NCBI RefSeq assembly: GCF_009766065.1
Contig: NZ_LMUE01000003.1
Coordinates: 354,809 to 418,808, forward strand
Source of the DNA: Dyella sp. S184
GTDB taxonomy: Bacteria > Pseudomonadota > Gammaproteobacteria > Xanthomonadales > Rhodanobacteraceae
DNA: 64,000 bases
Reading direction: 5' to 3'
Shown here in pieces: positions 1-11,449 of this stretch. Position 1 is the stretch's first letter. Each line of letters starts with the position of its first letter. The position numbers and the translations under genes were made by a program. The notes beneath the pieces were generated by a model. That model was not told the origin of the DNA. It saw nothing but the letters and a program-made list of their open reading frames with translations, and did not search any database.

Positions 1-733
1 AAACGTGGCTGCCTTCCTCGGCCACGATCAGGGTGCGCTCGAACTGCCCGGTGTTCTGCGCATTGATGCGGAAGTAGGTGGACAGTTCCATCGGGCAGCG
101 TACGCCCTTCGGGATGAATACGAAGCTGCCGTCGGAGAACACTGCGGAATTCAGCGCGGCGAAGAAGTTGTCGCCGGTCGGCACCACGCTGCCGAGGTAT
201 TTCTGCACCAACTCGGGGTATTCGCGGATCGCCTCGCTCATCGAGCAGAACAGCACGCCGGCGGCGGCCAGTTCCTTGCGGAACGTGGTGCCGACCGAGA
301 CCGAATCGAATACCGCATCGACCGCCACGCCAGCCAACCGGGCGCGTTCGTGCAGCGGCACGCCCAGCTTCTCGTAGGTCGCCAGCAACGCCGGATCGAC
401 TTCGTCCAGCGACTTCAGGCCAGCCTTCGGTGCCGCGTAATAGCTGATCGCCTGATAGTCGATCGGGTCGATCTTCAGCTTGGCCCAGTCCGGCTTCGGC
501 ATGGTCAGCCAGTGGCGATAGGCGCTGAGCCGCCACTCGGTCATCCACTCCGGCTCCTGCTTGATCGCGGACAGCTGACGGATGGTGTCTTCGCTCAGTC
601 CCGGCGGCAAGCCGGTCATCTCTATTTCCGTGACGAAGCCGGCCGAGTACCCGCGACCGAGCGCCGCGGCCACTTCGGCATTGTCGCGAAGCGTGGTGGC
701 GGTGCTGCTTTCACTGGTCATGGTGTCATTCAT
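1..733 (-). CDS. sufB: Fe-S cluster assembly protein SufB (partial, 3' end off window)
   Basis: SufB is the scaffold subunit of the SufBCD complex that builds Fe-S clusters in the cytoplasm. Only about the first 244 codons are present; the gene leaves the window at base 1. The reading begins [10 protein letters not shown], and further on shows blocks I recognise from SufB, such as [40 protein letters not shown] and [17 protein letters not shown]. The start ATG (733-731) shares the ATGA with the stop of the upstream Rrf2 gene, so the two are translationally coupled. A second in-frame ATG lies at 721. The rest of a suf operon (sufC, sufD, sufS) would be expected beyond the left edge. Confidence 0.93.
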   Translation of the reverse strand, partial: MNDTMTSESSTATTLRDNAEVAAALGRGYSAGFVTEIEMTGLPPGLSEDTIRQLSAIKQEPEWMTEWRLSAYRHWLTMPKPDWAKLKIDPIDYQAISYYAAPKAGLKSLDEVDPALLATYEKLGVPLHERARLAGVAVDAVFDSVSVGTTFRKELAAAGVLFCSMSEAIREYPELVQKYLGSVVPTGDNFFAALNSAVFSDGSFVFIPKGVRCPMELSTYFRINAQNTGQFERTLIVAEEGSHV

Positions 734-1200
734 TCGATGGTGGCCCCGTCGGTTTTCACCGTCGCCGCGATGTGCTTGGTTGGTGCCGGCCGGGCCGGGG
801 GCGGCTTCAGCATGTCGGCCAGACTCACGGCACGCAGGGTGTGATCGAGCACGCTGTTGATCTGTTGCCAGCTGCCGCGCACACCACATTGCGATTCGCG
901 ATCGCACTGACCCTCGGCCACACTGCATTCGGTCATGCCGATCGGCCCTTCCAGGGCCTCGACGATTTCCGCCAGCGAGATTTCTGCAGCCGGCCGGGCC
1001 AGCCGGTAACCGCCATTCACACCACGGAACGACTCGACCAGCGCAGCATGGCCGAGCGCCTTCAGCAGCTTGCTGACGGTCGGCAACTCCAGCCGCGTCT
1101 CATCGGCGATCTGCACCGTGCTGAGTACGTCAGCCGGGTGCGCGGCGATGCAAGTCATCACCACGGTGGCGTAATCGGTAAGGCGGCTGACACGGAGCAT
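730..1200 (-). CDS. Rrf2-family Fe-S regulator of the suf operon (SufR/IscR-like)
   Basis: A 156-residue Rrf2-family winged-helix repressor that probably senses Fe-S status and controls the suf operon. The N-terminal LTDYATVVM and the segment [19 protein letters not shown] followed by GGYRLARP are the DNA-binding domain. C92, C99 and C105 form a three-cysteine cluster-ligand set like IscR C92/C98/C104, with one extra residue in the first gap. The open frame continues upstream, but ATG 1200 begins the family's usual [11 protein letters not shown]. The stop overlaps the sufB start by four bases, which points to autoregulation of a single operon. Confidence 0.9.
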   Translation of the reverse strand: MLRVSRLTDYATVVMTCIAAHPADVLSTVQIADETRLELPTVSKLLKALGHAALVESFRGVNGGYRLARPAAEISLAEIVEALEGPIGMTECSVAEGQCDRESQCGVRGSWQQINSVLDHTLRAVSLADMLKPPPARPAPTKHIAATVKTDGATIE

Positions 1201-1239
1201 GGGTGCGCTCTGGCCTGAGGTCACTGAATCGGGACTAAA

Positions 1240-1268
1240 ATGGTACTGATTCGACATCGCTGGGTCAA
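1240..1268 (-). promoter_or_regulatory. Candidate sigma70 promoter of rrf2-suf
   Basis: On the minus strand TTGACC (1268-1263) and TACCAT (1245-1240) are separated by exactly 17 bases, about 40 bases upstream of the rrf2 ATG. Match to consensus is 5/6 and 4/6. An Rrf2 operator probably overlaps it, but I could not define a site. Confidence 0.5.
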
Positions 1269-1392
1269 TGGCGAAAGCGGAACGCACCTTAATCGAGCAA
1301 ATAAAGACACCACTTTCCCGATTTTTGTGCAAATCCGTCTGTCCACAGAGCACAAACCGTCGAAGAACGTGAGATCCGTTGCACTCGAGCGA

Positions 1393-1407
1393 TGGCACGC
1401 ATCGTGC
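1393..1407 (+). promoter_or_regulatory. Sigma54-type (-24/-12) promoter before glnK-amtB
   Basis: TGGCACGCATCGTGC has the invariant GG (1394-1395) and GC (1406-1407) ten bases apart, with TGGCAC matching the -24 box exactly and GTGCT matching 4/5 of the -12 box. It lies 38 bases before the glnK ATG. Nitrogen-regulated glnK-amtB operons are classically driven by sigma54 and NtrC. No convincing NtrC site was found in 1300-1390. Confidence 0.65.
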
Positions 1408-1420
1408 TGCACCGCAATAA

Positions 1421-3089
<1,669 letters not shown>

Positions 3090-3098
<9 letters not shown>

Positions 3099-3133
3099 AC
3101 GGCGTGGCCAGTTGTCTTGAGCGGCGTGGCCAG
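3090..3133. repeat. 22-bp tandem duplication spanning the amtB stop
   Basis: Bases 3090-3111 and 3112-3133 are two head-to-tail copies differing at one position. The first copy contains the last codons and TGA stop of amtB; the second is non-coding. It looks like a recent slippage duplication. Confidence 0.85.
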
Positions 3134-3191
3134 AGGCGAGGTGTCTGTGGCAGCCTGATAAGCTGTTCGTGTTTCGTCAGCGATCGACTTC

Positions 3192-4232
3192 ATGGACAGC
3201 ATTCAAGACCGCGCCGTCGCCCGCCTCGCCTGGGCCCGCAGCATCCTCGGCGACCCCGCGTTGACGCTGGCATCTGCCTCGGCGGATGCCAGCTTTCGCA
3301 GTTACTGGCGCACGCAGCACCAAGGGCGCAGCTGGGTCGTGATGGACTCGCCGCCGGCACAGGAAGATCCGCGGCCGTGGCTGGCGATTGGCGCGCAGCT
3401 GGCCGCAGTCGGCCTGCACGTGCCGGCCGTGTATGCACACGACCTGGAGCAAGGTTTCCTGTTGATCGAAGACCTGGGTACGCAGTTGTACCTGCCGGCA
3501 TTGAACGAAGACACCGCGGATGCGCTCTACGGCGACGCGATGGATGCGTTGCTGCGCATGCAGACCCGGATGGATTACAGCGGGCTGCCACCGTTCGACC
3601 ATGCCGTGCTGACGAGCGGGCTGGAAGTCATGCCGGAATGGTTTCTCGGCCGGCACTTGGCCCACACCCCAGACTGCGGCGAGTGGGATGTACTGGAGGC
3701 CGCCTTCGCCGTGATCACTCGCAATGCGCTGGAGCAGCCACGCTGCTTCGTGCACCGCGACTTTCATAGCCGGAATCTACTGATCGTCAACAACAACTCG
3801 GGTATCACCGCCCCTGGACTCTTGAGTCCAGGGATTATTGATTTTCAGGGTGCCCTGGCCGGTCCGGTCACCTACGACCTGGCCTCACTGCTGCGCGACG
3901 CCTACATCGCATGGCCCCGCGAGCGCGTCGAAGGCTGGGTGGAGTCCTACCGGCAACGACTGCACGGTGCTGGCCTGATCGGCGGTGAAATCGACCGCGA
4001 ACATTTCCTGCGCTGGTTCGATCTGACCGGCCTGCATCGCCACATCCGCGTACTGGGGCAGTTCTATCGGCTGTGGTACCGCGACGGCAAACCCGGTTAT
4101 CTCGCCGACGTGCCGCGCGTCTACCACTACGTGATCTCGGTGGCACGCAGCTATCCCGAACTGGCTGACTTCGCCGCGCTGCTCGAACGGCAAACACAGG
4201 GCCACGACTTGACCCGGGTGGTGGCGGCATGA
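3192..4232 (+). CDS. amgK: N-acetylmuramate/N-acetylglucosamine kinase AmgK
   Basis: A 346-residue aminoglycoside-phosphotransferase-fold sugar kinase. AmgK phosphorylates the anomeric position of MurNAc/GlcNAc in the cell-wall recycling route that bypasses de novo UDP-MurNAc synthesis. The Brenner motif is H188-R-D190 followed by N195, and the metal Asp is D217 in IIDFQ. The identity is supported by the next gene, murU, whose ATG overlaps this stop by four bases. N195 and D217 are about nine residues further apart than I expect for this family. The extra stretch is encoded by a near-perfect DNA palindrome (3812-3833). Confidence 0.88.
   Translation: MDSIQDRAVARLAWARSILGDPALTLASASADASFRSYWRTQHQGRSWVVMDSPPAQEDPRPWLAIGAQLAAVGLHVPAVYAHDLEQGFLLIEDLGTQLYLPALNEDTADALYGDAMDALLRMQTRMDYSGLPPFDHAVLTSGLEVMPEWFLGRHLAHTPDCGEWDVLEAAFAVITRNALEQPRCFVHRDFHSRNLLIVNNNSGITAPGLLSPGIIDFQGALAGPVTYDLASLLRDAYIAWPRERVEGWVESYRQRLHGAGLIGGEIDREHFLRWFDLTGLHRHIRVLGQFYRLWYRDGKPGYLADVPRVYHYVISVARSYPELADFAALLERQTQGHDLTRVVAA
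3812..3833. repeat. Palindrome inside amgK
   Basis: Ten-base arms CCCTGGACTC and GAGTCCAGGG flank a TT centre, a perfect inverted repeat inside coding sequence. It encodes roughly residues 207-214 (PGLLSPGI), between the catalytic loop and the metal-binding Asp. Confidence 0.85.
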
Positions 4233-4933
4233 AGCACGCGCTGATCTTTGCCGCCGGTCTCGGCGAACGCATGCGTCCATTGACCGATTACACGCCCAAG
4301 CCGTTGCTGAAGGTTGGTGGCAAACCGCTGATCGTATGGCACCTGGAAAAGCTGGCTACGGCTGGCGTGCACTACGTGGTGATCAACACCTCGCACCTGG
4401 CCGAGCAGTTTCCCGACACGCTGGGAGACGGCTCACGCTGGGGCCTGCGCATCCGTTATGCCTACGAAGGAACGACGCCGCTGGAGACCGGCGGCGGCAT
4501 GTTGAACGCGCTGCCGCTGCTTGGGAGTGAACCGTTCATCGCAGTCAACGGCGATATCTGGTGCGATGCTGATTTCGCAGCGTTGCCCAGCGAACCCACC
4601 GGCCTTGCGCACCTGCTGCTGGTCGACAATCCAGTACAGCATCCGCACGGTGATTTCGCACTGGATGCGCAGGGCATCGTGCACGACGAAGGCGACACAC
4701 GACTGACTTTCAGCGGCATCGGCGTGTATCGCCACGAACTGCTAAGGAACTGGCGCGACGTAATCGGCACTGCGGCCGGTGCGGAGGCAAAACCGCCACG
4801 CTTCAGGCTCGTTCCGCTGCTACGGGCGGCGATGGCTGGCAGCGCAATCAGCGGTAACCACTACCACGGCGCATGGACCGATGTAGGCACGCCCGAGCGC
4901 CTCGCTCAACTTGAAACCGCACTGCGCAAATAA
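4229..4933 (+). CDS. murU: N-acetylmuramate alpha-1-phosphate uridylyltransferase MurU
   Basis: A 234-residue nucleotidyltransferase that converts MurNAc-1-phosphate to UDP-MurNAc, downstream of AmgK in peptidoglycan recycling. The N-terminal FAAGLGERMRPLTDYTPKPLL is the nucleotide-binding signature, with the lysine of PKPL. NGDIWCDADF holds the metal-binding Asp. The four-base overlap with amgK indicates coupling. Without the neighbour it would only be a generic sugar-1-phosphate nucleotidyltransferase. Confidence 0.9.
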   Translation: MKHALIFAAGLGERMRPLTDYTPKPLLKVGGKPLIVWHLEKLATAGVHYVVINTSHLAEQFPDTLGDGSRWGLRIRYAYEGTTPLETGGGMLNALPLLGSEPFIAVNGDIWCDADFAALPSEPTGLAHLLLVDNPVQHPHGDFALDAQGIVHDEGDTRLTFSGIGVYRHELLRNWRDVIGTAAGAEAKPPRFRLVPLLRAAMAGSAISGNHYHGAWTDVGTPERLAQLETALRK

Positions 4934-4949
4934 CTCGGACGAATCACCA

Positions 4950-4980
4950 TAAAAAACGGCCCGGTGCAAACCGGGCCGTT
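4950..4980. terminator. Bidirectional terminator between murU and secF
   Basis: Stem AACGGCCCGG (4955-4964) and CCGGGCCGTT (4971-4980) with a six-base loop. On the minus strand it is followed by a T run (from A 4950-4956), so it ends the secDF transcript well. For murU the downstream T tract is poor. Confidence 0.8.
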
Positions 4981-5004
4981 CCTGTTCCAGCAAAACCAGT
5001 GCGT

Positions 5005-5967
5005 TTACGGACGACGCGCCAGCTCCGGATTCTCCTTGGTCACCGGCATCAGGTCCTTCTTCGACACACCCAGCCACAGCAGGATCGGACTGGCCACGAA
5101 GATCGAGGACAGCGTACCAACCAGAATGCCGATCAACATCGTCACGGCGAACCCGTGCACCGCCGGGCCACCGAAGAAATACAGCGCTCCCATGGTGATC
5201 GCCGTGAACAGCGAGGTGATGATGGTTCGCGACAAGGTGTTGTTGATCGAGCGGTTGAGGATCTCTTCCGGCTCCGCCTTGCGCGCCAGACGGAACAGCT
5301 CGCGGATACGGTCGAACACCACCACCTTGTCGTTGATCGAGTAGCCGATCACCGCCAGCACGGAGGCCAGCACGGTCATGTCGAACTCGCGCTGCACCAG
5401 CGCCAGGATACCCAGCGTCACCAGCACGTCGTGGATCTCGGTCGCTACGGCGGCGATCGCGAAGCGGCGTTCGAAGCGGATCCACAGATAAGCCATGATG
5501 CCGAGGATCACGAACACCGCAGCTACGGTGCCATCACTGCGCAGTTCCGCACCCACTTCCGAACCCACGTAATCACGGCTCTTCAGCTTCGCATCCGGGC
5601 GTGAAGCCTGCAGCATCCGGGTGACGTCGGCGGCAATGCGATCTAGATTGACCTTGCCGTCGGTCTGCACCGCGCCCGGGTCGTCCTTCGGCTGCATGCG
5701 GATCGACACTTCACGGGTGCCGCCGAGAGTCTGCACCACGGCATGATCGAGACCACCCTTGGCCAGTGCATCGCGCACGTCGGCAATCTGGACTGATTGA
5801 TCGTAGTCGACCACCATCGAGACGCCGCCGGTGAAGTCCAGGCCGTAATTGAGACCCTTGGTCGCGATCAGCGCGATCGAGGCAATCATCAGCGCAAGCG
5901 CGATGGCAATGCTGTACTTGCGCATGCCCAGGAACGGGATATTGCTGTCGTGATTGAAAATTTCCAT
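5005..5967 (-). CDS. secF: Protein translocase subunit SecF
   Basis: A 320-residue inner-membrane RND-type subunit that works with SecD to complete protein export using the proton gradient. It starts MEIFNHDSNIPFLGMRKYS. GLDFTGGVSMVVDY is the conserved block following the first membrane helix, and GYSINDKVVVFDRIRE is the SecF signature. Five more membrane segments follow the periplasmic domain. It lies 9 bases after secD, in the usual order. Confidence 0.96.
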   Translation of the reverse strand: MEIFNHDSNIPFLGMRKYSIAIALALMIASIALIATKGLNYGLDFTGGVSMVVDYDQSVQIADVRDALAKGGLDHAVVQTLGGTREVSIRMQPKDDPGAVQTDGKVNLDRIAADVTRMLQASRPDAKLKSRDYVGSEVGAELRSDGTVAAVFVILGIMAYLWIRFERRFAIAAVATEIHDVLVTLGILALVQREFDMTVLASVLAVIGYSINDKVVVFDRIRELFRLARKAEPEEILNRSINNTLSRTIITSLFTAITMGALYFFGGPAVHGFAVTMLIGILVGTLSSIFVASPILLWLGVSKKDLMPVTKENPELARRP

Positions 5968-5976
5968 GGTGGTTCC

Positions 5977-7860
5977 TTAGACCGACAGCGTCTTGAGCTT
6001 GCGGTGGCCGTGGATCAGCGCGGTGAACGCGTGAGTCAGCGTCACCGAGGTGAACAGTGAGGTCAGGATGCCGATCATCAACGTCACGCCGAAGCCCTTG
6101 ATCGCACCGGTACCCATCGTGGTCAGCGCCAGCGCAGCGATCAGGTGGGTGACGTTGGCGTCAAGAATGGTCGACCACGCCTTCTCATAACCGGCGCGGA
6201 TCGCGGCATGCGGTGTCGAGCCGTTGCGCAATTCCTCACGCACGCGTTCGCAGATCAGCACGTTCGCATCGATCGCCATGCCCAGCGTCAGCACGATACC
6301 GGCGACACCCGGCATGGTAAGGGTGACCCCGATCAGTGACATGACTGCCACCAGGATCACCAGGTTGAAGAACAGAGCGATATCGGCCACTAGGCCGAAC
6401 AGCTTGTAGTAGATCGCCGCCGCCAGCAGAACCAGCGCCAGGCCGAGCAAGACCGCCTTGAAACCCTGATCGATATTGTCCTGACCAAGGCTGGCACCGA
6501 TCACGCGCTCCTCGACGATGTCGACTGGCGCAGCCAGCGCACCACCCTTGAGCAGCAGCGCCAGATCGGAGGCCTCTTTCTGGCTGCCCAGACCCGTAGT
6601 CTGGAACTGCCGGCTGAAAGCGCTCTGGATGGTGGCGTCGTTGATCACTGACTCGGTGATCTTCGGCGTACGCACCTCCTTGCCGTCGACCATCTTGGTT
6701 TCAGTCACGCGCTCCACGTACACCACCGCCATCGGCTTCTGGATGTTGGCATTGGTGAAGTCGCCCATCTTCTTCGCACCGGTGGCATTGAGGGTCACGC
6801 TGACCATCGGCGTGCCACTCTGCGTATCGGTACCCGAAACCGCATCCACCAGCTCATTACCAGTCACGATGATCTGCTTGCTTACCAGCACCGGCAGATG
6901 ACTGCCACGCATGTAGTAGAGATTCGCATCTGGCGGAATGCTGCCGGTACGGGCAGCATCCTGTGCGGCCTGATCGCCGGCATAACCGATACCCGCGCGA
7001 TACTGCAAGGTCGCGGTGGCACCGATCAACTTTTTCGCCTCGGCCGGATCCTGCACACCAGCCAGCTCGACTACGATGCGGCTGTCACCTTGCTGCTGGA
7101 TCAGCGGCTCGGAGACACCCAGCGCATTGATGCGGTTGCGTAATGTGGCCAGATTCTGCTTGATCGTGTTGAGCGACAGCTCGCGCAGCTTCTCCGGCTT
7201 GACCGTAGCGTTGAGCACGAAGCGGTCACCGGTGCTTGGGCCATCCGCCACGAGAAGGTCGGTGTATTCGTTGGCAATGTCGTCCGATGCCTTGGCGCGA
7301 TCGTCGGCCGAGCGCAGGATCACCGCAATGCCCTGGCCGCGCACGGGGTTGCGCGCAACCGATTCGTAACGGATGTTCTTGTCGCGCAGCAGGCCGCGGA
7401 TATCGTCCGCGTAGCTGTTTTCCTGTTTGTCGATGACGTCGTTCTCATCAACCTGCATCAGGAAATGCACGCCGCCCTGCAGATCGAGGCCCAGCGGCAT
7501 CGAGCGAGCGCCGATCGCGCTCAGCCATCCCGGGACGGTGGACTGCAGCTTGAACGCGACAGTGTAGCCGTCGCCCAGCGCTGCCTTGATCGCATCAGCG
7601 CCGCTCTTCTGCACATCGGAGTTGGTGAAGGTCGCCAGCAGATGATCGCCCTGTACTTTCACTTCACCAGCAGCAATGTGCTGTGCGGTAAGTGCAGCCG
7701 CCACTTTCTGCTGTGTGGACTGATCGATCGGCGCAGCGTCGCGGTTGGCGGTGACCTGTACCGCCGGCAACGGGATAAATGCATTCGGCAATGCGTAAAT
7801 GATGCCGAACAGCATCACCAGCGCGACCAGCGCGTACTTCCAGCGGGGAAAATCACTCAT
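5977..7860 (-). CDS. secD: Protein translocase subunit SecD
   Basis: A 627-residue inner-membrane partner of SecF. One N-terminal helix is followed by a large periplasmic region containing LGLDLQGGVHFLMQVD and an RINALGVSEPLIQQQG stretch, then the five-helix membrane bundle with GMAIDANVLICERVREELR. Length matches gammaproteobacterial SecD. It is followed closely by secF. A GC-rich hairpin (7879-7896) precedes it in the gap after yajC. Confidence 0.96.
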   Translation of the reverse strand: MSDFPRWKYALVALVMLFGIIYALPNAFIPLPAVQVTANRDAAPIDQSTQQKVAAALTAQHIAAGEVKVQGDHLLATFTNSDVQKSGADAIKAALGDGYTVAFKLQSTVPGWLSAIGARSMPLGLDLQGGVHFLMQVDENDVIDKQENSYADDIRGLLRDKNIRYESVARNPVRGQGIAVILRSADDRAKASDDIANEYTDLLVADGPSTGDRFVLNATVKPEKLRELSLNTIKQNLATLRNRINALGVSEPLIQQQGDSRIVVELAGVQDPAEAKKLIGATATLQYRAGIGYAGDQAAQDAARTGSIPPDANLYYMRGSHLPVLVSKQIIVTGNELVDAVSGTDTQSGTPMVSVTLNATGAKKMGDFTNANIQKPMAVVYVERVTETKMVDGKEVRTPKITESVINDATIQSAFSRQFQTTGLGSQKEASDLALLLKGGALAAPVDIVEERVIGASLGQDNIDQGFKAVLLGLALVLLAAAIYYKLFGLVADIALFFNLVILVAVMSLIGVTLTMPGVAGIVLTLGMAIDANVLICERVREELRNGSTPHAAIRAGYEKAWSTILDANVTHLIAALALTTMGTGAIKGFGVTLMIGILTSLFTSVTLTHAFTALIHGHRKLKTLSV

Positions 7861-7878
7861 GCCCTGAATCCATCAAGG

Positions 7879-7896
7879 CCGCGGCAACAGCCGCGG
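7879..7896. other. Hairpin in the yajC-secD gap
   Basis: CCGCGGC (7879-7885) and GCCGCGG (7890-7896) enclose the four bases AACA. No T run follows on the minus strand, so it is not a terminator; it could affect mRNA processing or stability. Confidence 0.5.
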
Positions 7897-7962
7897 CGGT
7901 AACAACAATCGAGGAATAATCGCGAGAGAGGCGACCGCCACGCGGTGCCTCGAGCCCATCGA

Positions 7963-8292
7963 TCAAACGGACTTCAGCGAGCCCTTGGGCAACACCTGAG
8001 AAACCGAGCCCTTCTGCACCTTGACCTTCACGTTGGCGGCGATCTCGACCGTGATGAACGTCTCGCCCACCTCCTCCACGCGCCCGGCAATGCCACCATT
8101 GGTGACCACCTCGTCACCCTTGGCCAGGGCGGCGATCAGTGCACGATGCTCTTTCTGCCGTTTCATCTGCGGGCGGATCATCATGAAATACATCAGGCCG
8201 AACAGCACCACCATCATGATGATCATTTGCAAGCCGCCACCGGCAGGCGCAGCCGCAGCCTGGGCGATCACGGGGGAGATCGGAAAACTCAT
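7963..8292 (-). CDS. yajC: Preprotein translocase accessory protein YajC
   Basis: A 109-residue single-span membrane protein associated with SecDF. It starts MSFPISPVIAQAAAAP, has one hydrophobic helix (MIIMMVVLFGLMYFMMI), then RPQMKRQKEH and a small cytoplasmic domain with GDEVVTNGGIAGRV. ATG 8292 was preferred over an upstream in-frame TTG at 8307. A TAAAAT box at 8331-8326 on the minus strand could be the -10 of its own promoter, since about 215 bases separate it from tgt. Confidence 0.94.
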   Translation of the reverse strand: MSFPISPVIAQAAAAPAGGGLQMIIMMVVLFGLMYFMMIRPQMKRQKEHRALIAALAKGDEVVTNGGIAGRVEEVGETFITVEIAANVKVKVQKGSVSQVLPKGSLKSV

Positions 8293-8507
8293 CGGTTTGT
8301 CTCGCAAGTTATGGCGCAGCCAACGATTTTAGCTGAACGCCCGATAAAAGATCGTCGATTATGCCATGCGCCCTCACGCCATGCACGGCACCGCATGACG
8401 CCTCGGATCACGCCCCGATCCCTATTGAGGGCGACCGTCGCCCGTTGCAAGCCCGGCCACGAGACAGGTACAGCCGCCATAGGGAGTCTCAGTCGCCCTG
8501 CGGCGGC

Positions 8508-9656
<1,149 letters not shown>

Positions 9657-9673
9657 TTAACCGCTGCTGCCGC

Positions 9674-10705
9674 TCAGCCGCCCTGCGGCAGGATCAGCAT
9701 CGAATCGCCGTATGAAAAGAAGCGGTAACGCTGCTCGACCGCATGGCGATAGGCATCCAGCATGAATTCGCGCCCGGCCAGTGCCGACACCAGCATCAGC
9801 AGGGACGATTGCGGCAGATGGAAGTTGGTCAGCAGGCCATCGATGCTGCTGAAGTGGTAACCCGGGAAGATGAATATCTGCGTCTCGCCGGCAAACGGGT
9901 GCAGCTCGCCATTCTTGCTCGCACTTTCCAGCGCGCGCACCACCGTGGTGCCCACCGCGATGACCCTACCGCCATTGGCGCGCGTGCGGCGGATCTGCCC
10001 GATCAGGTGGGCACCGACATTGAGCCATTCGCGATGCATGTGGTGATCCCTCAGATCATCCGCACGCACCGGCTGGAATGTACCGGCACCCACATGCAGC
10101 GTGATGTAACCGAACTCGACGCCGCGTTCGCGCAGCGTCGCCAGCATCGCCTCATCGAAGTGCAAGCCGGCCGTAGGTGCGGCCACTGCGCCGGGCTCAC
10201 GCGCGAACACGGTCTGGTAGCGCTCCAGGTCGCTGGCATCGGCATGCCGCTCGATATACGGCGGCAGCGGCATCTCACCGAGCTTGAGCAACAGCTTTTC
10301 CAGCGGCTCCGACGCCTCGAAATGCAGCCGGAAAAAGCCTTCATCGCGCCCCAGCACCACGGCATGGCTGCCGTCGGCCAGCTCGATCCGGCCACCTTCC
10401 TTCGGCTTCTTGCTGACGCCAAGCTGCACGGTCGCCTCGTGCGCGCCAGTGACCCGCTCGATCAGGATTTCCACTGCGCCGCCACTGATCTTGCGTCCGT
10501 ACAGGCGCGCCGGCAGTACGCGGGTATCGTTGAACACCAGCAAATCGCCCGGCCGCAGGAAGTCCGGCAGCTCGCGGAACATATGGTCCTGCCGCAGTTG
10601 TGCCGCCACATCGAGCAGCAACATCCGGCTGGCCGAACGCTCGGGCAGCGGCGCCTGTGCGATCAGCTCGGGCGGCAGTTCAAAATCGAAATCGGACTTC
10701 TTCAA
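9674..10705 (-). CDS. queA: S-adenosylmethionine:tRNA ribosyltransferase-isomerase QueA
   Basis: QueA transfers the ribose of SAM to preQ1 in tRNA. Family blocks seen are SDFDFELPPELIAQAP, PGDLLVFNDTRVLPARL, PGAVAAPTAGLHFDE, HVGAGTFQPVR and YRFFSYGDSM. I place the start at TTG 10705, because LKKSDFDFELP aligns end to end with the N-terminus of known QueA proteins. A GTG at 10747 would add 14 residues of unlike sequence. A GATAAT -10-like box at 10741-10736 (minus strand) lies between the two, which also favours the shorter form. It heads the queA-tgt-yajC-secDF cluster. Confidence 0.92.
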   Translation of the reverse strand: MKKSDFDFELPPELIAQAPLPERSASRMLLLDVAAQLRQDHMFRELPDFLRPGDLLVFNDTRVLPARLYGRKISGGAVEILIERVTGAHEATVQLGVSKKPKEGGRIELADGSHAVVLGRDEGFFRLHFEASEPLEKLLLKLGEMPLPPYIERHADASDLERYQTVFAREPGAVAAPTAGLHFDEAMLATLRERGVEFGYITLHVGAGTFQPVRADDLRDHHMHREWLNVGAHLIGQIRRTRANGGRVIAVGTTVVRALESASKNGELHPFAGETQIFIFPGYHFSSIDGLLTNFHLPQSSLLMLVSALAGREFMLDAYRHAVEQRYRFFSYGDSMLILPQGG

Positions 10706-10770
10706 GGGATGCTGGCCAACAGGCGAAAACGGGACATTATCCCGCACTACGCCAGCCCTTGTACGACAAC

Positions 10771-11373
10771 CTACAGCCAGCCTTTCTGTCGTGCCAGCCG
10801 ATAGGCCTCGATGCGATTGGCGACACCGAGCTTGCCGATCGCCTCGGACAGGTAATTGCGTACGGTACCGTGCGACAAGCTCAGCTGCGTCGCGATATCG
10901 CCGGCAGACTGGCCTTCGCCGGCCAGCCGCAGCACTTGCCGCTCGCGATCGTTCAGCGGATCGGCCTCCGACCAGGCTTCGAGCGCCAGCTGTGGATCGA
11001 TCGCGCGGCCGCCGCGATGCACGGTGCGCAATGCCTCGGCAAGATTCTCCGCAGGCGCATCCTTCAGCAAATAACCGGACACGCCGGCATCCAGTGCGCG
11101 ACGCAGGAAACCGGGGCGCGCAAACGTGGTGACGATGACGACCTTCATCGGCAGTTCTTGACGCTGGATGCGCTGCGCCAGCTCCAGCCCGGTCAAGCCA
11201 GGCATCTCGATGTCGGTGATCAGCACGTCGGGTTTCAGCCGCTGCAGTTCGCGCCAGGCGGCCTCACCATCAGCAGCTGAACCGAGCACTTCAATATCGG
11301 ATTCAAGATTGAGCAGTGCCGAAAGTGCACCGCGCACCATCGCCTGATCCTCAGCCAGCAGGACACGGATCAT
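10771..11373 (-). CDS. NarL/DesR-type response regulator
   Basis: A 200-residue response regulator with an N-terminal receiver (D9, D54 as phosphoacceptor in ITDIEMPG) and a C-terminal LuxR-type helix-turn-helix (LNDRERQVLRLAGEGQSAGD, then HGTVRNYLSEAIGKLGVANR). It is the last gene of a leftward four-gene set after a DesK-like kinase and an ABC-2 exporter, so it most likely controls that exporter. The effector signal is unknown. Confidence 0.92.
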   Translation of the reverse strand: MIRVLLAEDQAMVRGALSALLNLESDIEVLGSAADGEAAWRELQRLKPDVLITDIEMPGLTGLELAQRIQRQELPMKVVIVTTFARPGFLRRALDAGVSGYLLKDAPAENLAEALRTVHRGGRAIDPQLALEAWSEADPLNDRERQVLRLAGEGQSAGDIATQLSLSHGTVRNYLSEAIGKLGVANRIEAYRLARQKGWL

Positions 11374-11449
11374 GCAATATTTTCCTTATGCCGACTGAGG
11401 GCTGCCGAGAATGTCATAACCTGAAGGAGCATGGGAAACAGGAATTGAC

